Positions 11,609 to 22,774 of a stretch of 64,000 nt of DNA are shown piece by piece. Numbering within the stretch: the stretch's first letter is position 1; each line of letters begins with the position of its first letter. The position numbers were made by a program, and so were the translations under genes. The notes under the pieces are model-generated. The model was given only the letters and a program-made list of their open reading frames with translations. It was not told the origin of the DNA and did not search any database. The DNA is from Pestalotiopsis fici W106-1 (Eukaryota > Ascomycota > Sordariomycetes > Amphisphaeriales > Sporocadaceae). The DNA lies in NCBI RefSeq assembly GCF_000516985.1, contig NW_006917092.1, positions 248,001-312,000 of the forward strand, in the 5' to 3' direction.

Positions 11609-12666
11609 AGTGAGGCCGTATGAGTAGACTGTCACATGGACAGATCGACAATATGACGGGCACATTCATGAACAGCAAGCCAACATCATCAGCATTCGTT
11701 TTTGCTCGTCGATTCTGGAAAAGTCAAAACAAAAGAAAGCTATTGTGTAAATTTGGGGGGAGTTCTGTGGAGCAGCTGCATTGGGCGGGCGTTTTATACT
11801 GATTTCTATAAAACCAAGAGCCACCGTTGAAGGTGTAGGGGGCAGAACATGCGATGACGTTTGGAGTTGAGCGTCGATGGTGGTGAACTTGAGTACCTTG
11901 TGCAAGCATTGTCTGCAGCAATGGGGCCTGCTGATGCTTCCCAGTTCCTTTGAAGAGGAATACAGTTGAGCATCGCCTTGCATAACTAATGAGAGAGAGC
12001 TCTAGATTGGCCCCTCTGAGTATAATGAGAATACGTAAAAGAAAAAAAAAAGTCATGGCAGCTTTGAATTTTTTTTATTTTGTTTTTGACACAGGTGAAT
12101 GATGATGGTGTGGAGCACAACAAATAGTAGTTGATTTCTCGGCTCTGCGATGCCGTCTACGGAGAACCTTGTCTTCAAGCTTATACTTCTAGCGCCGACA
12201 TGAGGCTCTGGGTGTCGTCTCAACTCGGTCCCATGGCATGGGCAAAGGAGCATCACAATCCCTGTCGGCAGGGTTCTATGCGCCCCAAGTTCTGAACCGA
12301 ACCCCACATTGATGGACGTCGATGGGCGACCCCTTGCCTCAGATCCAATGATGAGACGTTTCTGGGCCTTTGATTTGGAGGCGAGGACTAGTAGTATACG
12401 TGAGAGTCTTGCAACGGGGCAGAAAGCAATACGAGCATGACTGCCTCCAAGCCCACCTGCTCTGGGTGTCAATATAATATGATTGTTATAAACTGATCGT
12501 CCCATCCATCATTCACTTGGATTTTCACCTTCAGTATTTTACTATTCGACCAATTTTCTGGCAGGACCACATTCGCTTCGTTTTCATCAACGTTCTTTCA
12601 ACCAACTCTTTGTATCATATCTAAACATTTTGTCTTTGCGCTTGCACACAATCTCAACTTTTCATC
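11609..12666. other. RPB2 3' region and promoter of the secreted-protein gene
   Basis: About 1.06 kb without a supported gene. The first few hundred bases after RPB2 are AT-rich and should hold its 3' UTR. The last 150 bases before 12667 are pyrimidine-rich with repeated TTTC and CAAC, as in fungal core promoters and leaders. A 150-codon minus-strand frame (12053-12505) has no recognisable domain and is not called. Confidence 0.45.
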
Positions 12667-13297
12667 ATGAAGTTTCTTGTCCTCTTGCTTGGTGCCGCCT
12701 ATGTCAGCGCTGCTGTTGTCGAACCTAGACGCGGCGGCAACAGAAAGGCTGGCTCCCAGACTACGAGCGCAGCCGCTGCGGCCACGGGGGCGGCAACATC
12801 GGGTGCGTCTGGAAGCACTCAGGTTTTCACAGAGATTGGAGGTGTCCCAGGCAATGAGTGCTTGACATTTAGAAATAACGGTAAGAGAGCCTTGCACCAT
12901 TCACGACGTGAAGAAGATGACATGAGGAGACTAACACACTAAAACAGGAGAAATAGTCGACGCCGCATGTGTCGACACGGCTGCGGATCGCCAAATGACT
13001 CCCACTACCCTCTCATCGGGAGATGCAGCCCTCAAGGTGCAGCGTACCTTTACTGCAGGCTTTAGACCTGATCTGGTCGACGTGGATGCGTGCGTGGGAT
13101 TCAATGGAACGCACTTTAGGGCCGAGGACTGCACGGCCTCGGGTATTGAGCTTGTTACTTTGCAGAATGGGGAGCTGGTCGCCAGTGGAGGTGCTTGTGC
13201 CAGTGGCCACGATGACGCGGCTCAGATGACGGTGGACACTCAGGGACAGTCTTGTGCTTCGTATACGACCACCAACGTGACACCTTCGACCTCTTGA
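12667..13297 (+). CDS. Small secreted cysteine-containing protein
   Basis: Two exons, 12667-12880 and 12948-13297, separated by a 67-nt intron with a CTAAC branch site, encode 187 residues. A clear signal peptide (MKFLVLLLGAAYVSAAVV) is followed by an Ala/Thr/Gly/Ser-rich, probably O-glycosylated segment. A compact domain then holds six cysteines (in ECLTF, AACVD, DACVGF, EDCTAS, GACASG and SCASY) and one N-glycosylation site (NGTHF). Six cysteines would allow three disulphides, which fits an extracellular protein. I recognise the pattern as a conserved ascomycete secreted protein of unknown function and do not assign an activity. It could be a surface protein or an effector candidate. It converges with the receptor gene, 72 bases away. 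Confidence 0.85.
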
Positions 13298-13369
13298 TCT
13301 AGTCAACAAGATGAACATCATCTTTATTAATTTATATGAAAATGACAAGGCCTTGATTAAGTCCCCTGC

Positions 13370-14665
13370 TTATCTCCCAATGTTATATAAGTCACTCGAT
13401 AAACTCGGCATGTTCGTGTCAGGTCCTCCCAAGACCACGGACACATCCTTTCTCACTTGAATCCCCATTTCCATGTCCTCATTGTGTGATGGCCCGGGGT
13501 TTCTACTGAAATAACTTGGTGCTTTTCTGCCACTCATGATGGAGTTTGCGCGCGTGGCATCTCGCGAGGCCATGAAGCTGTCGCCTGTCGGACTGTCGAG
13601 GGTGATATTGTCGGCGGCCCCCGAATGGTGCGGCTTGAGAACATGCATCGGCCCGTTGGCAAAAAGAGACAGTCGGTGAGATGCCTGGTTGGAAGGGCTG
13701 GTCGACGTCGGTCCTCTGTACTTGGCAATGAGGGCAGTCAAGGGAAGTCCAATGACCACGAGCGTCATGACCCAGGACCCGGCATCAAAGGGAAGAACAT
13801 GAGATCCACTGAGACCGGACGCCACGTCCACTCCTGCAAATAGGCCTACACAAGTGTCAATGATGTGTAAAATAATGGGGTTTATCATGAGCAAGAAATA
13901 CTCACTTGGCAATATCATTAGCACTCCATTGCCAATCGCCAGAATCTCCAAATTAGTCAGACCTCTCCCGAGTCTCCTGATGAGGGACCTTGTGGCTAGA
14001 AGGTGCACCGTCAGGTCTGTAGCGAAGAGACCGCAAAAGAAGAAGATGGATGCAGCACCCAGGACAGTCGCCGTTCGACCGACAGTGTCCATTTTTACTG
14101 GCAGCAATGTTCTATGCAATATCTGGATAAAGTGCACCACCCACAAGACCTTGACGACGACGGTGGCCAAGGCCAAGATGATGGCCGTGATGCGGACTGC
14201 CCACTTCCACGCGCTCCGCCAGCACTTGATGAGGGTCCACGCCTGCATGATGAGGGCCGCCTCGATGAAAGCAAACTGGAGGGCATTAAGGGCCATTCCA
14301 GCGACAAACATTTCAAAGTCATCCTGTTCCAAGACGCTGAGGTCTTTGGTCCACGTGACATAGTAACTGGTCAGGGCCCCGGGAAAGTACTGAATCAAGA
14401 GACTGAGGCGCACAACCGCGACGACAATGGAGGCAATGTGCACGGCGTTGATGGCGCGGCGCATCCGCGAGGGCGGCGTCAGGAGCAGCACCGTGAGCAG
14501 CGTCATGAGGCAAAGCCCGAGCTGCACGCTCCAGCTAATACATGTATTGTCCAGTTGCACCCGTATGCCGTCAATGAGGGGCATGGACACTTGAATGGGC
14601 GTCACCCCGTCGGATCCGATAATGGTGAAGTTTTGAAGCCGGGGGTCGGAATAAGATGGCGGCAT
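13370..14665 (-). CDS. Ste2-type alpha-pheromone receptor (class D GPCR)
   Basis: Two exons on the minus strand, 14665-13906 and 13845-13370, encode 411 residues. The extracellular N-terminus carries an N-glycosylation site (NFT) and the Ste2-like lead-in IQVSMPLIDGIRV. Seven hydrophobic segments follow, then a long Ser-rich cytosolic tail, as in Ste2/PRE-2 receptors. The family binds the alpha-type peptide pheromone of the opposite mating type and signals through a heterotrimeric G protein to the mating MAPK cascade; in several filamentous fungi it also guides chemotropic growth. I set the acceptor so that the join reads ILPSLFAGVD. The intron is 60 nt, a multiple of three, and contains no stop in frame, so retention would insert 20 residues into a late membrane segment. 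Confidence 0.88.
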   Translation of the reverse strand: MPPSYSDPRLQNFTIIGSDGVTPIQVSMPLIDGIRVQLDNTCISWSVQLGLCLMTLLTVLLLTPPSRMRRAINAVHIASIVVAVVRLSLLIQYFPGALTSYYVTWTKDLSVLEQDDFEMFVAGMALNALQFAFIEAALIMQAWTLIKCWRSAWKWAVRITAIILALATVVVKVLWVVHFIQILHRTLLPVKMDTVGRTATVLGAASIFFFCGLFATDLTVHLLATRSLIRRLGRGLTNLEILAIGNGVLMILPSEYFLLMINPIILHIIDTCVGLFAGVDVASGLSGSHVLPFDAGSWVMTLVVIGLPLTALIAKYRGPTSTSPSNQASHRLSLFANGPMHVLKPHHSGAADNITLDSPTGDSFMASRDATRANSIMSGRKAPSYFSRNPGPSHNEDMEMGIQVRKDVSVVLGGPDTNMPSLSSDLYNIGR

Positions 14666-16023
14666 CTTTTTTTTTTTCCCCTGTTATCGCTGCCACGTCC
14701 GGGCCGCTGTCGTGCAGAAAACGTGGCGTGTGCTAGAGGGCATCGGCATTATCCCCTGCAAATACAATCTAGGTTGGTCTTGCCGTGCTGTATATTGGTT
14801 TTCCCGCTCGATTTACTTTGGCTTCCAGGGAGGGTGAAATGTTTGCAAGTCGCGAGAAGGACGTCGACGATGGGGTTCAAGTCCCAGATCTCAAGCATAC
14901 ACCCGGGCAGTCGAGTGAGGGATAGCCATACCTTTTACGGAAATAGAGTCGGGAAGATGGGAAGGGGAGAGAGTGTAGGAATGTAATCCGAAGGGGCATC
15001 ATCTTCTCGGGGGTCGTGCTCTCCATGATCCTTTCATGAGAGACCGTGTCTCAGATGGAGAGGGTCGAATGAATGGCCACGCCGAGCCTCTTTCGGGGAC
15101 AGCCGTACCGCAAGCAACACAAGGGAATGGTGGAAAGTAAAAAGCAATGAGGAATGCCAGCAGACTGGACGCGCCATCCAGAGTGAGACCCCTGGACAAC
15201 TTTTCAGCCCCAAGCTTACCCAGCTGGGATGATATTGTTTTTTTGATCTTCTTTGAAGGAGGCGAGAGACGGTATTGGTGAGAAATTCATTTGCCGTCGC
15301 GAGACTTCAGCAGCAAAGTGTATTGCCTGATAAACAACTTTTTCCCCCATACTAATCCAGCCCATGGTGTCCTAGTGGCAATAATCATGCACTAACGTGA
15401 GATGTGGCTGTAGACTTCATCCTCGCCTTTGGGTTAAATGGTCTGGGCGAATCACTTCACACACTATGGCCCCAGAGACGGGTAAGATGATAGGTGAGGA
15501 AGGTTTTCCTTGGTCACAAGTCCTAGACCATTGTGCGACTTGGACAATTGGAACATCTAGATGTCTCTGCGAGCAAAAGCCGGTCCCCTACTATATCTCA
15601 ATGGGGATGACTTATCCCCGGACGACAAAGATTGACTTGCCTTTACCAGGCACCCCTTGAACTTTGGATCCAAAAGCATACCTCTAAAGATACTGTTCAA
15701 ATCATGTCATAAAAATAGGCTTGACTCCAAGCCATAGCTTCCTTGCAAAACTACCAAATGTAAGACACGTCAAAGCCTCCTTGTCCCAAAGCTTGTGTCA
15801 CTGACGACGACGTCGGAAAAAAAGGGCCACGAGCAGTTCCATTACTCAATACTCTCACGCCTCTCCTATTATCATGATCCATTTCAGGCCAAGCGTGTGC
15901 TGCCCAAGAAACTTTCAACTGCGCTGACCAAGATGGTTGGGCCTGCAGTTAAATACGAATACGCGTCCACCCGAATCAATGTATAGTCTACCACCTTTGA
16001 CACAGGCTTTCGGCATGCATGAA
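14666..16023. other. Upstream region of the receptor gene
   Basis: 1.36 kb between the start of the receptor gene and the 3' end of the next minus-strand gene. The part next to 14665 has a T-rich tract and should contain the receptor promoter. A sequence matching a tRNA B-box (14874-14884) has no A-box partner. No gene supported. Confidence 0.45.
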
Positions 16024-16626
16024 TCATCGCCCCGTTGAGTGGGCCGATGAAGCAGTTGTTGTCGGGCTGTATGGCCGCGACGGTTGCTTCCATTCCTCTT
16101 CCGCCCCGCCCAGATAGTCCAACGGGGCCTCGGAGTCGGTTCTGGCTGTCGTGGAGGGCCCAACCGGCGTCCTGTCGTCGTCTTCCTCCTCGTCAGACGG
16201 GGAGCTCAAGTTGGCCTCGTCGGGAGTTTCTGGCCGGCCGGCGCCTGTCTCGATCTCGGCCATGACTTGACCGGGCCCCGCGTCTTCTCCTTCCTTGTCG
16301 CTCTTCTTAGCCCCTCCGCCTTGGTGCAGGAATTCCCGCTTGTTCGCAGGACTCGGCTCCAGGGCGGTGGCGCCGTAGCTGGTGGTCTGATGATACTCAT
16401 CTGGGCCCGGCGGACCGGGGACGACCTCGGACAGGAGAGGCGCCGCGTCGTCGCCGGGAAATCTGATGGGGGCGCGCTCCGGGTCGCCGGCGCGGTGTCG
16501 GTTAAAAGCCCGACGGCGGATATTGAAGTAGAAGAAGAGAATGGCCAAGACCAGAGCCAGGCCGATGCCCACGACGGCCAGAAATTGTGGTGCTCTGGAC
16601 TGAATGGTCACGTTGGTTGACCCCAT
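16024..16626 (-). CDS. Hypothetical single-pass membrane protein
   Basis: A single-exon ORF of 200 residues. After a short N-terminus with one N-glycosylation site (NVT), a membrane segment (FLAVVGIGLALVLAILFFYF, about residues 14-33) is followed by a positively charged stop-transfer stretch (NIRRRAFNRHR). The remaining 155 residues are acidic, Pro/Gly/Ser-rich and disordered. The charge pattern suggests an N-out, C-in topology with a cytosolic tail. No family is recognised. Codon usage is GC-rich like that of neighbouring genes, and the ATG is preceded by a run of A in the coding sense, which supports a real start. Confidence 0.65.
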   Translation of the reverse strand: MGSTNVTIQSRAPQFLAVVGIGLALVLAILFFYFNIRRRAFNRHRAGDPERAPIRFPGDDAAPLLSEVVPGPPGPDEYHQTTSYGATALEPSPANKREFLHQGGGAKKSDKEGEDAGPGQVMAEIETGAGRPETPDEANLSSPSDEEEDDDRTPVGPSTTARTDSEAPLDYLGGAEEEWKQPSRPYSPTTTASSAHSTGR

Positions 16627-17362
16627 TTTTTTTTATTCCTTCCTCAACCGCGGGGTTGGGTGACCGTGCCAGACGGTATGATGAGAGGGTGAAAGGAAAA
16701 AGGAAATGAAACTTGAACTACAAGATCAGCAACATATCAATCAACACATGAATAGATAAATACAAAAAGGCAAACCGTTATCTCCAAGGGAGGCGAATAA
16801 AAAATACGAAGGCGTGCGAGAGGGGTCGCACACATGGTCATTTTTCCCCATACATGCAGCAACATTTTTGGAGGTGGTCACTGGTAATATGCTTGGCCTG
16901 GGGGATTCATGCAGTTGAACTGGGTAAGCGATTGGATGTTGTGGAATTCTCCTCACGACTTGCATGGCGAGCAAACTGTTTCACGTGCGCCCCCAATTGT
17001 GATTACAGTCGGGGTATTGGTGAGAGTGCGTAACCAATGTTGCCCCAATGAGGTGATGGGAGGGGGCATCATGTTGATAGATTAGGTCGTGTTTTATATA
17101 TGATGAAAATGCAAATTGCGACCGGCTCGAGCGGGAAAATCCCATGGCCTGAGCTCATCAGGTCTTGTGCATTGCTTGGGATCCTGCATTCTTGATTGGT
17201 TGGATCTTTATATGTACAAGTCAATTCCAACGCGTTTTTGCCATGACTTTTTTCCCGTTGCCATCTCACTGGTATGTTTTCCCCCACCTGAATTGCATCA
17301 TGTTTTCTTTTCCTCTACACATTTTTTCTTTCTTTCTTGCATTATCGGCAGACGCAATCCTA
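16627..17362. other. Intergenic region, no gene seen
   Basis: 736 bases between two minus-strand genes. It would hold the promoter of the membrane protein gene and the 3' UTR of the monooxygenase gene. I see no conserved ORF, RNA or repeat. Confidence 0.45.
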
Positions 17363-18745
17363 TCACACGCCAAATCTCTCAGGCAGCGATTCCGTGTCCT
17401 TGGCCTTTTGGTTAACTGCGTCGCGCTCAAACCCGGCAATGGCCTTGTATGCTGCACCGATGCCCTCCAACTCTTCCTTGGGGATAATGTCGTACACGTT
17501 TTCAAAGCCGTCGGGGGCTCGCTCATGCGCAAGCTGCAATACATGATCCGGGCCATTTGCACGGTTAGCCATGACAATCTGTGCCGTCGGAGGTAGACGC
17601 ATATCTTGGTATGCCTTTAGAGCCCCGGGCAGATCGGTGGGCTTCTCGACCAGACACTTTGCCAGCGTCTCGGCATCAATAATGGCTTGTGTCGCGCCAT
17701 TGGATCCAATTGGATACATCCTAGTTTCTCATGTCAGCAAAAAGTTACTGCAATGAGTCGAGTATTTCAGGACATACGCATGGGCAGCGTCTCCAAGGAG
17801 GGTGAGACGGCCAAATGACCACTGCTCCACTGGATCTCGATCGCACATGGGAAACTCAAACACTTTTTCGGTACTATCGATCAAGTCCTTCATTTGCAAA
17901 CCTCCACAGGTCCATTCGGAAAAGGGCCCGGCGAATTTCTCTTTCGGCACGGTCTTGGTCCAGTCTGCTGGCGGTGGAGTCAGGTCCGGGTCGTTCTCGT
18001 CGCGCACCCGCAGCTCGGCGATCCAGTTCACCAAAGACTTGCCCCGACGTGCTGAGCAGCCGCTGATTGGGTAGGCAATAAACTTTTGGTTCGCGTGGCC
18101 GGCCCAGATCATTGATGCTCCAGTCAGATATGGCTCGCGTTCAATGCAACCGCGCCACAGAATACGTCCAGAGAAACGAGGCGGGCCTTCGTTGGGGTAG
18201 AGCAGGCGTCGTGCCGTGCTGTTGATGCCGTCTGCGGCAATCAGAATACTTCCGCTCATGCTCGGAATCTCGACTGGCTCTTCACTGTTTCGGCGGGCAA
18301 AGTTGGCTGTAATGGACTGCTCGTCCTGCGTGTAACCCATAAAGGCATGGCCAAGGTGGACGCGGTCGGCACCAACACGCTCCTTGACCGCGTCCAGCAG
18401 CAGCATCTGGAACTCTCCGCGGTGTATCGAGAACTGGGGGATGGTATACCCGGCACCCACTCCGCGCGGCTCCGACAGAATCGAGTTGCCATGACGGCTG
18501 TAAAAGTTGAGTTCCTTGGTCTCGACGCCAATGTCGTGCAGTCTCGGCAACAGACCCAGGTTGCGAAGAATCAGGACGGCTGATGGCTGGACATTGATGC
18601 CGACGCCCAGTGTTGTCAGGTGTGAGCTGGCCTCAAAGATGTGAATGTCTGTGTAGCCGGCAGCGTGTAGCGCCAGGGCCGTGCTGAGACCGCCAATGCC
18701 TGCTCCGGCTATAAGAATCAGGGGTTGTGATTTTTGCTCGGCCAT
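17363..18745 (-). CDS. FAD-dependent monooxygenase, salicylate-hydroxylase-like
   Basis: Two exons, 18745-17778 and 17720-17363, with a 57-nt intron, give 441 residues. All three flavin signatures of group A aromatic hydroxylases are visible: the dinucleotide fold GAGIGG at 14-19, the DG motif in AADGINST, and the GD motif GDAAHA at 318-323 followed across the intron by YPIGSNGA. The family uses NAD(P)H and O2 to hydroxylate aromatic rings such as salicylate or 6-hydroxynicotinate; the substrate here is unknown. The ATG at 18745 (MAEQKS) was preferred because the upstream extension begins at a non-ATG codon. The protein lacks a targeting signal and is probably cytosolic. No neighbouring dioxygenase or transporter points to a catabolic cluster. 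Confidence 0.9.
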
Positions 18746-21700
18746 GATTATGTGCTTCTTCCTGGGCAGACTTTTGTACGAAAATTGATTCAAATTCCAA
18801 CCTTACTCCCAACACTAGACAAAGTCAATCAAGAACCAGAGAAACACGTGTTCTAGTCTCTCATATGACATCTTTTTATCAATAGTTTCTTTCATTCTTT
18901 GCCCCTTGGTTTATTGCGAAGTCGGCTCGGGCCCCACGCCAAGTTTGGGATGGGGGACCCATAGCAACGATCTTACCCGCTATGGAGTCTGGGGTTAGAA
19001 GAAAAAAACCATCACTCGGTCCAAATTCACGGCAATTGTTCAGACAGGGAGTTTTTGGAAGCCAGCAAATCCTGACTCGTGCTCTTGCAACAATTTTGAC
19101 CTGACAGGAGATTAAATTAATGCCGAGCTGTTCAACATGGCAAGCTCAGCCAAAGGCTCGTTTGAAAATCGTGGTCGTTCGTATTAATACTGGCACAAGT
19201 ATACTATGATGTCCGACTCTGTGATTGGCTTGACGACGAGCATGCAGAATCTGTTCCCAACGATGAACCCCTCGATTAAGCTCATAGCGCGCCGTAGTAT
19301 TGTGTACATGTATCTCCAACAAGTCGTCAGATGCATTCACATCAACCAATGACCACTTTTGAGCGTCGATAGTTGACCGTTTTCTACTTAATTTCTCATT
19401 GAAATAGCTACTTGAATTGGTGGGGAGCCGACAGGTGCGTCGCTTTCGTTGACAGGCTCTTCAGACCCTGGAGCCAACAGAGTAGTTTCCAGTTGGACTA
19501 GACATGATTCGAGGGCAGCTCTCCTAGAATTGGGCAACTTGCTGGAAAACTATCATCACTCAGTAAGATGCTTTATCAAATGAACCTTGAGTGATCATCG
19601 TTTGAATGACAATGCAATGATTATCTGCAAGATTTCCCCTGAAGTAACGTCATGAAAACGTGAATCAATATACATGAAATCCTGCATGCAAAAACACGCT
19701 CTCACGCATAACATGGAGCGCTGGTCACATGGAAGATCCGATGTCCAAGGCGCACGGGAAATTATTGTATCTAACAATTTTCTAATATATGTTACTTATA
19801 TCTTCGTGTGTTACTTCCTTGCTTAAACATGTTGGCCAGCAGCTTGCGGTATGTGCTTCTCAAAGCACCAATTCATGCAATTCTCTTGGCAAGCGTAGAC
19901 ATGTCATTGATTGCAGAGCAAAACACTTGCCAGTCCTGATGTTTGCATTTCTGGAAAATTCAACCAGTATACAGGAGACTGCGGTACTGCTCTTCGTTAC
20001 TCACCTGTCAGCTTTGCTACTTCTTGGAAGCATTACGTTGTTGACTCCCAGGAAGGCACCTGTAGCTCACATGGTACAGGTCATGGACAAGAGAGGACGC
20101 GATTTCTCAGGTTACGTACAGCTTACGATTGAATGATACGGTAGCAAAACCACCGTGAATGGCAAGCGTGGCAGTTTGGGTGTTGTCTGTGGCTGCCGCA
20201 TTATGCTTCTAGAACGTATCACAGGCTCACCTCTGTGCTTGGATCCTTCCGAGAACAATACGTTGTACTGTAGGAAGTCACATTACTATGGCATCATACA
20301 GCTCTCAAGAGCAGGTACTTCTACCAACAATTGATCTTCTTAAAAGCTTTCCTCTCTGCTCAATCCGTTCCACCCATTTCATTCCCCAAATCATCTCTCC
20401 ACCCCAACCTCGACCTCCACCGCCATCTCTATTCTTTCTTTCTTGTTTTTCCGTCTTGGTCAGATAAAAATCCAGATTACTTAAGCCGATTCACTATCTA
20501 TTTATGCAGTAAGTCCCATTATTCTACCTCTCCCACCCAGCTGAACGTGTCAATGCAGCTCGGCCCAGGCAGGTTGCAATTGCTCTCATCAAGGCTTTGG
20601 ATCGGTGCAAATGGAGACCATTCTTCCCAATTCGAGACAAGTTTCAACCAAGTTATAGAAAGGAGGGACTTCCCCATTGTGCTGCTGATCGCAGTTGAAA
20701 GGAATAGTCTCACCTGCTGGCAATATGGGCCTGATAACACGTACCATTTTGGCCGCTGAAGGGATTACGGGAATGCTTATGCTTGGAAATTGGCCAAAAG
20801 AGAAAGAACTGGGACACCTTACTTACGGATGACCAATTTTTCGCCATGGATAAATTATTCAAAGTCATTCCGAATCTTGAATCGGAAACTCAAGAGCTTC
20901 AATCGAAAAAGCTGGCTGCTGCCCAGGAAAAGAAGTTTGGCGGGAACATAAAGCAGTCGAGGGACAATTGCGACAACAGACTTAACAGAACTTCGACCAA
21001 AGCCAATCTTGAGGTGCAGCGAAAGCGCAAGCGTATCTTTGTGACGAGATATTGGAAGGGGTAGTATCTCCAAGCAGTCCTTATTGTAGACGGTAGTGCA
21101 TTGAATATACAGACGTCAATGACTCTTCCTTGCCTCCGCTATCCAACCTATCGACTTCTACTCGCTGATTAAGTGGCCTATATGCTTGCTCGAGCGGTCG
21201 TATCTTTTTGATGCTATTTGCTCTAGTTTCTTTCTTAGTCTTTCTTCTCTCTTTCTTAGAGAGAAATCCAGAAACCTTCTTCCATGTCCATATCGATGTC
21301 AATCTAAACTATTCGATCGAACGCATACCAGTCCCTATCTCTATACATGTCTGAAACATAAACCTCTTGGCAGTTGAGGATGAGCTTGCTGCCTCAAAGA
21401 TCGAAAAGACACACAAAATGGGATTCTTGGTACAATACAACTCTACTAGCCAGGGTGGTATGTATTGTTGCTCAAGAGAGCCCAAGCCACTTTGTTCGTA
21501 CGACGACAATCTGATGCTTCCATTCCGAGCACTCTTTTCTTGGCCATTTTCATTGTGTTCATCTGACCTCCATCAACGACCGGCACAATTACTGCCGATC
21601 CTCTTACCCCTCTGGCAGCGAAACATATGACGATCATGCTACCTTTCACAACGAGTTTTCCAAAACGGGATTCAATATGCCCCGACAGTGGTATGACACC

Positions 21701-22774
21701 AACGACCGCTTGGTCCCTCTTTGGGTACAAAATCTCGAGCCGCACAGCCTCCCTGTTGCGACCTACAATGCTGATTACCGTAGACTTACTCTGAGATTCC
21801 GTCATGTCAACCCCGATGTAGCCCAGCTTGGGTTCTCTCCGTGGGTGTTTGCCATTAGTCTGAGCCTGAACAGCCACGCTGAAGACTTCAGGATGCCGCC
21901 TGGCACTTTCATCTAGGTATGAAGATCTCCTGGACATGATCAAAACGTTTTTTCCCGCTCATGTTCCATATATACAGGTGTTATTTATCCAAAACCCTCT
22001 ACTTTGTTGTAGCCTTGACCCTTTCACCTAGCAAATACCATCACTTTGAGCAGACGCGGAACGCCCACGGTAGTGACATGCAACATTTCCAGCGTCTAGT
22101 CATTGAACATAGCGATGGTGGCTTGTAAGAAGCACCAGCCAATTATTGGACAAATTTAGAGAAGAGCCAACTTCAAATACTGTTCCAGGGATTTCACAAT
22201 ATATTCTGAACAAATCAGCAAATCTCCCCCAATCTCTAGTCGAGCTTGGTGTTGCCTGAGCAGCGGCACCTGCAGCATAGCATAATTATTGACATTCAGT
22301 AAGACGAAGAAAGGAATCAGCTACTTTGGGTTTCGTGTAGGATGCTATATGATAAAATCTTTGGCTTGCAACACGGCCTATCGTTTGGTCAATATTTTTC
22401 ACCTCGGCAGCTCGGGCTATTATACTCCTGAATCATTCGGAAGACGTTCACTGTCCTAATGTTCTTGAGAATGCTCCTGCGTTCGTGCGTCTAGCAACGT
22501 AGAAGGTCTCCAGTCTTGACATAATTTTCCGGTTTGATAGAATAGTCACAGATACTGATATGATGTGTTTACATTGCGTTTATATTGAAATGGCCTCTCA
22601 TGAAAACCGGCTGAATTTCTGGGGCTCCGGGGCCAAAACAATTTCGAACTAAACATGCTTCTACAACTTCTTTCTTTCACACAGGTACAATCGAATAGAT
22701 TTGCTTGTCAATGCTACACATTTAATCTTATCAGAGCATCGGAACCACCAAATGCTCACGATTCCATTCTCAAC
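18746..22774. other. Gene-poor 4-kb region with possible gene remnants
   Basis: No intact gene is supported in about 4 kb. Two stretches look like former or unrecognised genes: 20330-21070, with a CT-rich leader-like block and a GTAAGT donor near 20509, and 21170-21943, with another CT-rich leader and overlapping open frames on both strands. Around 19900-20280 there are short Cys-containing frames broken by a stop and a frame change. AT content is higher than in neighbouring genes. I could not join any of these into a convincing protein. Confidence 0.4.
21446..21943 (-). other. Unresolved ORF overlapping an opposite-strand frame
   Basis: A 165-codon minus-strand frame coincides with a plus-strand frame running to 21916. 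Neither shows a domain I recognise. The minus frame has a Val/Ile-rich stretch (KLVVKGSMIVICFAARGVRG) and a basic N-terminus. The plus strand has a leader-like CT tract and a GTATGT donor near 21460, so it could be a spliced gene. I list it so that it can be tested, not as a called gene. Confidence 0.2.

Noticed and set aside
12053..12505. 150-codon minus-strand ORF between RPB2 and the secreted-protein gene
   Set aside because: Begins at a non-ATG codon in part, shows no domain, and lies where 3' UTR and promoter are expected.
14874..14884. GGTTCAAGTCC, matching a tRNA B-box
   Set aside because: No A-box at the proper distance upstream, no cloverleaf pairing and no terminator T-run. Chance match.
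14003..14986. 327-codon plus-strand ORF over the receptor gene
   Set aside because: Antisense of the Ste2-type receptor. Its composition is the low-complexity complement of membrane-segment codons.
16024..18745. Possible aromatic-catabolism cluster around the FAD monooxygenase
   Set aside because: Neighbours are an unrelated single-pass membrane protein and a gene-poor region; no dioxygenase, transporter or regulator is adjacent.
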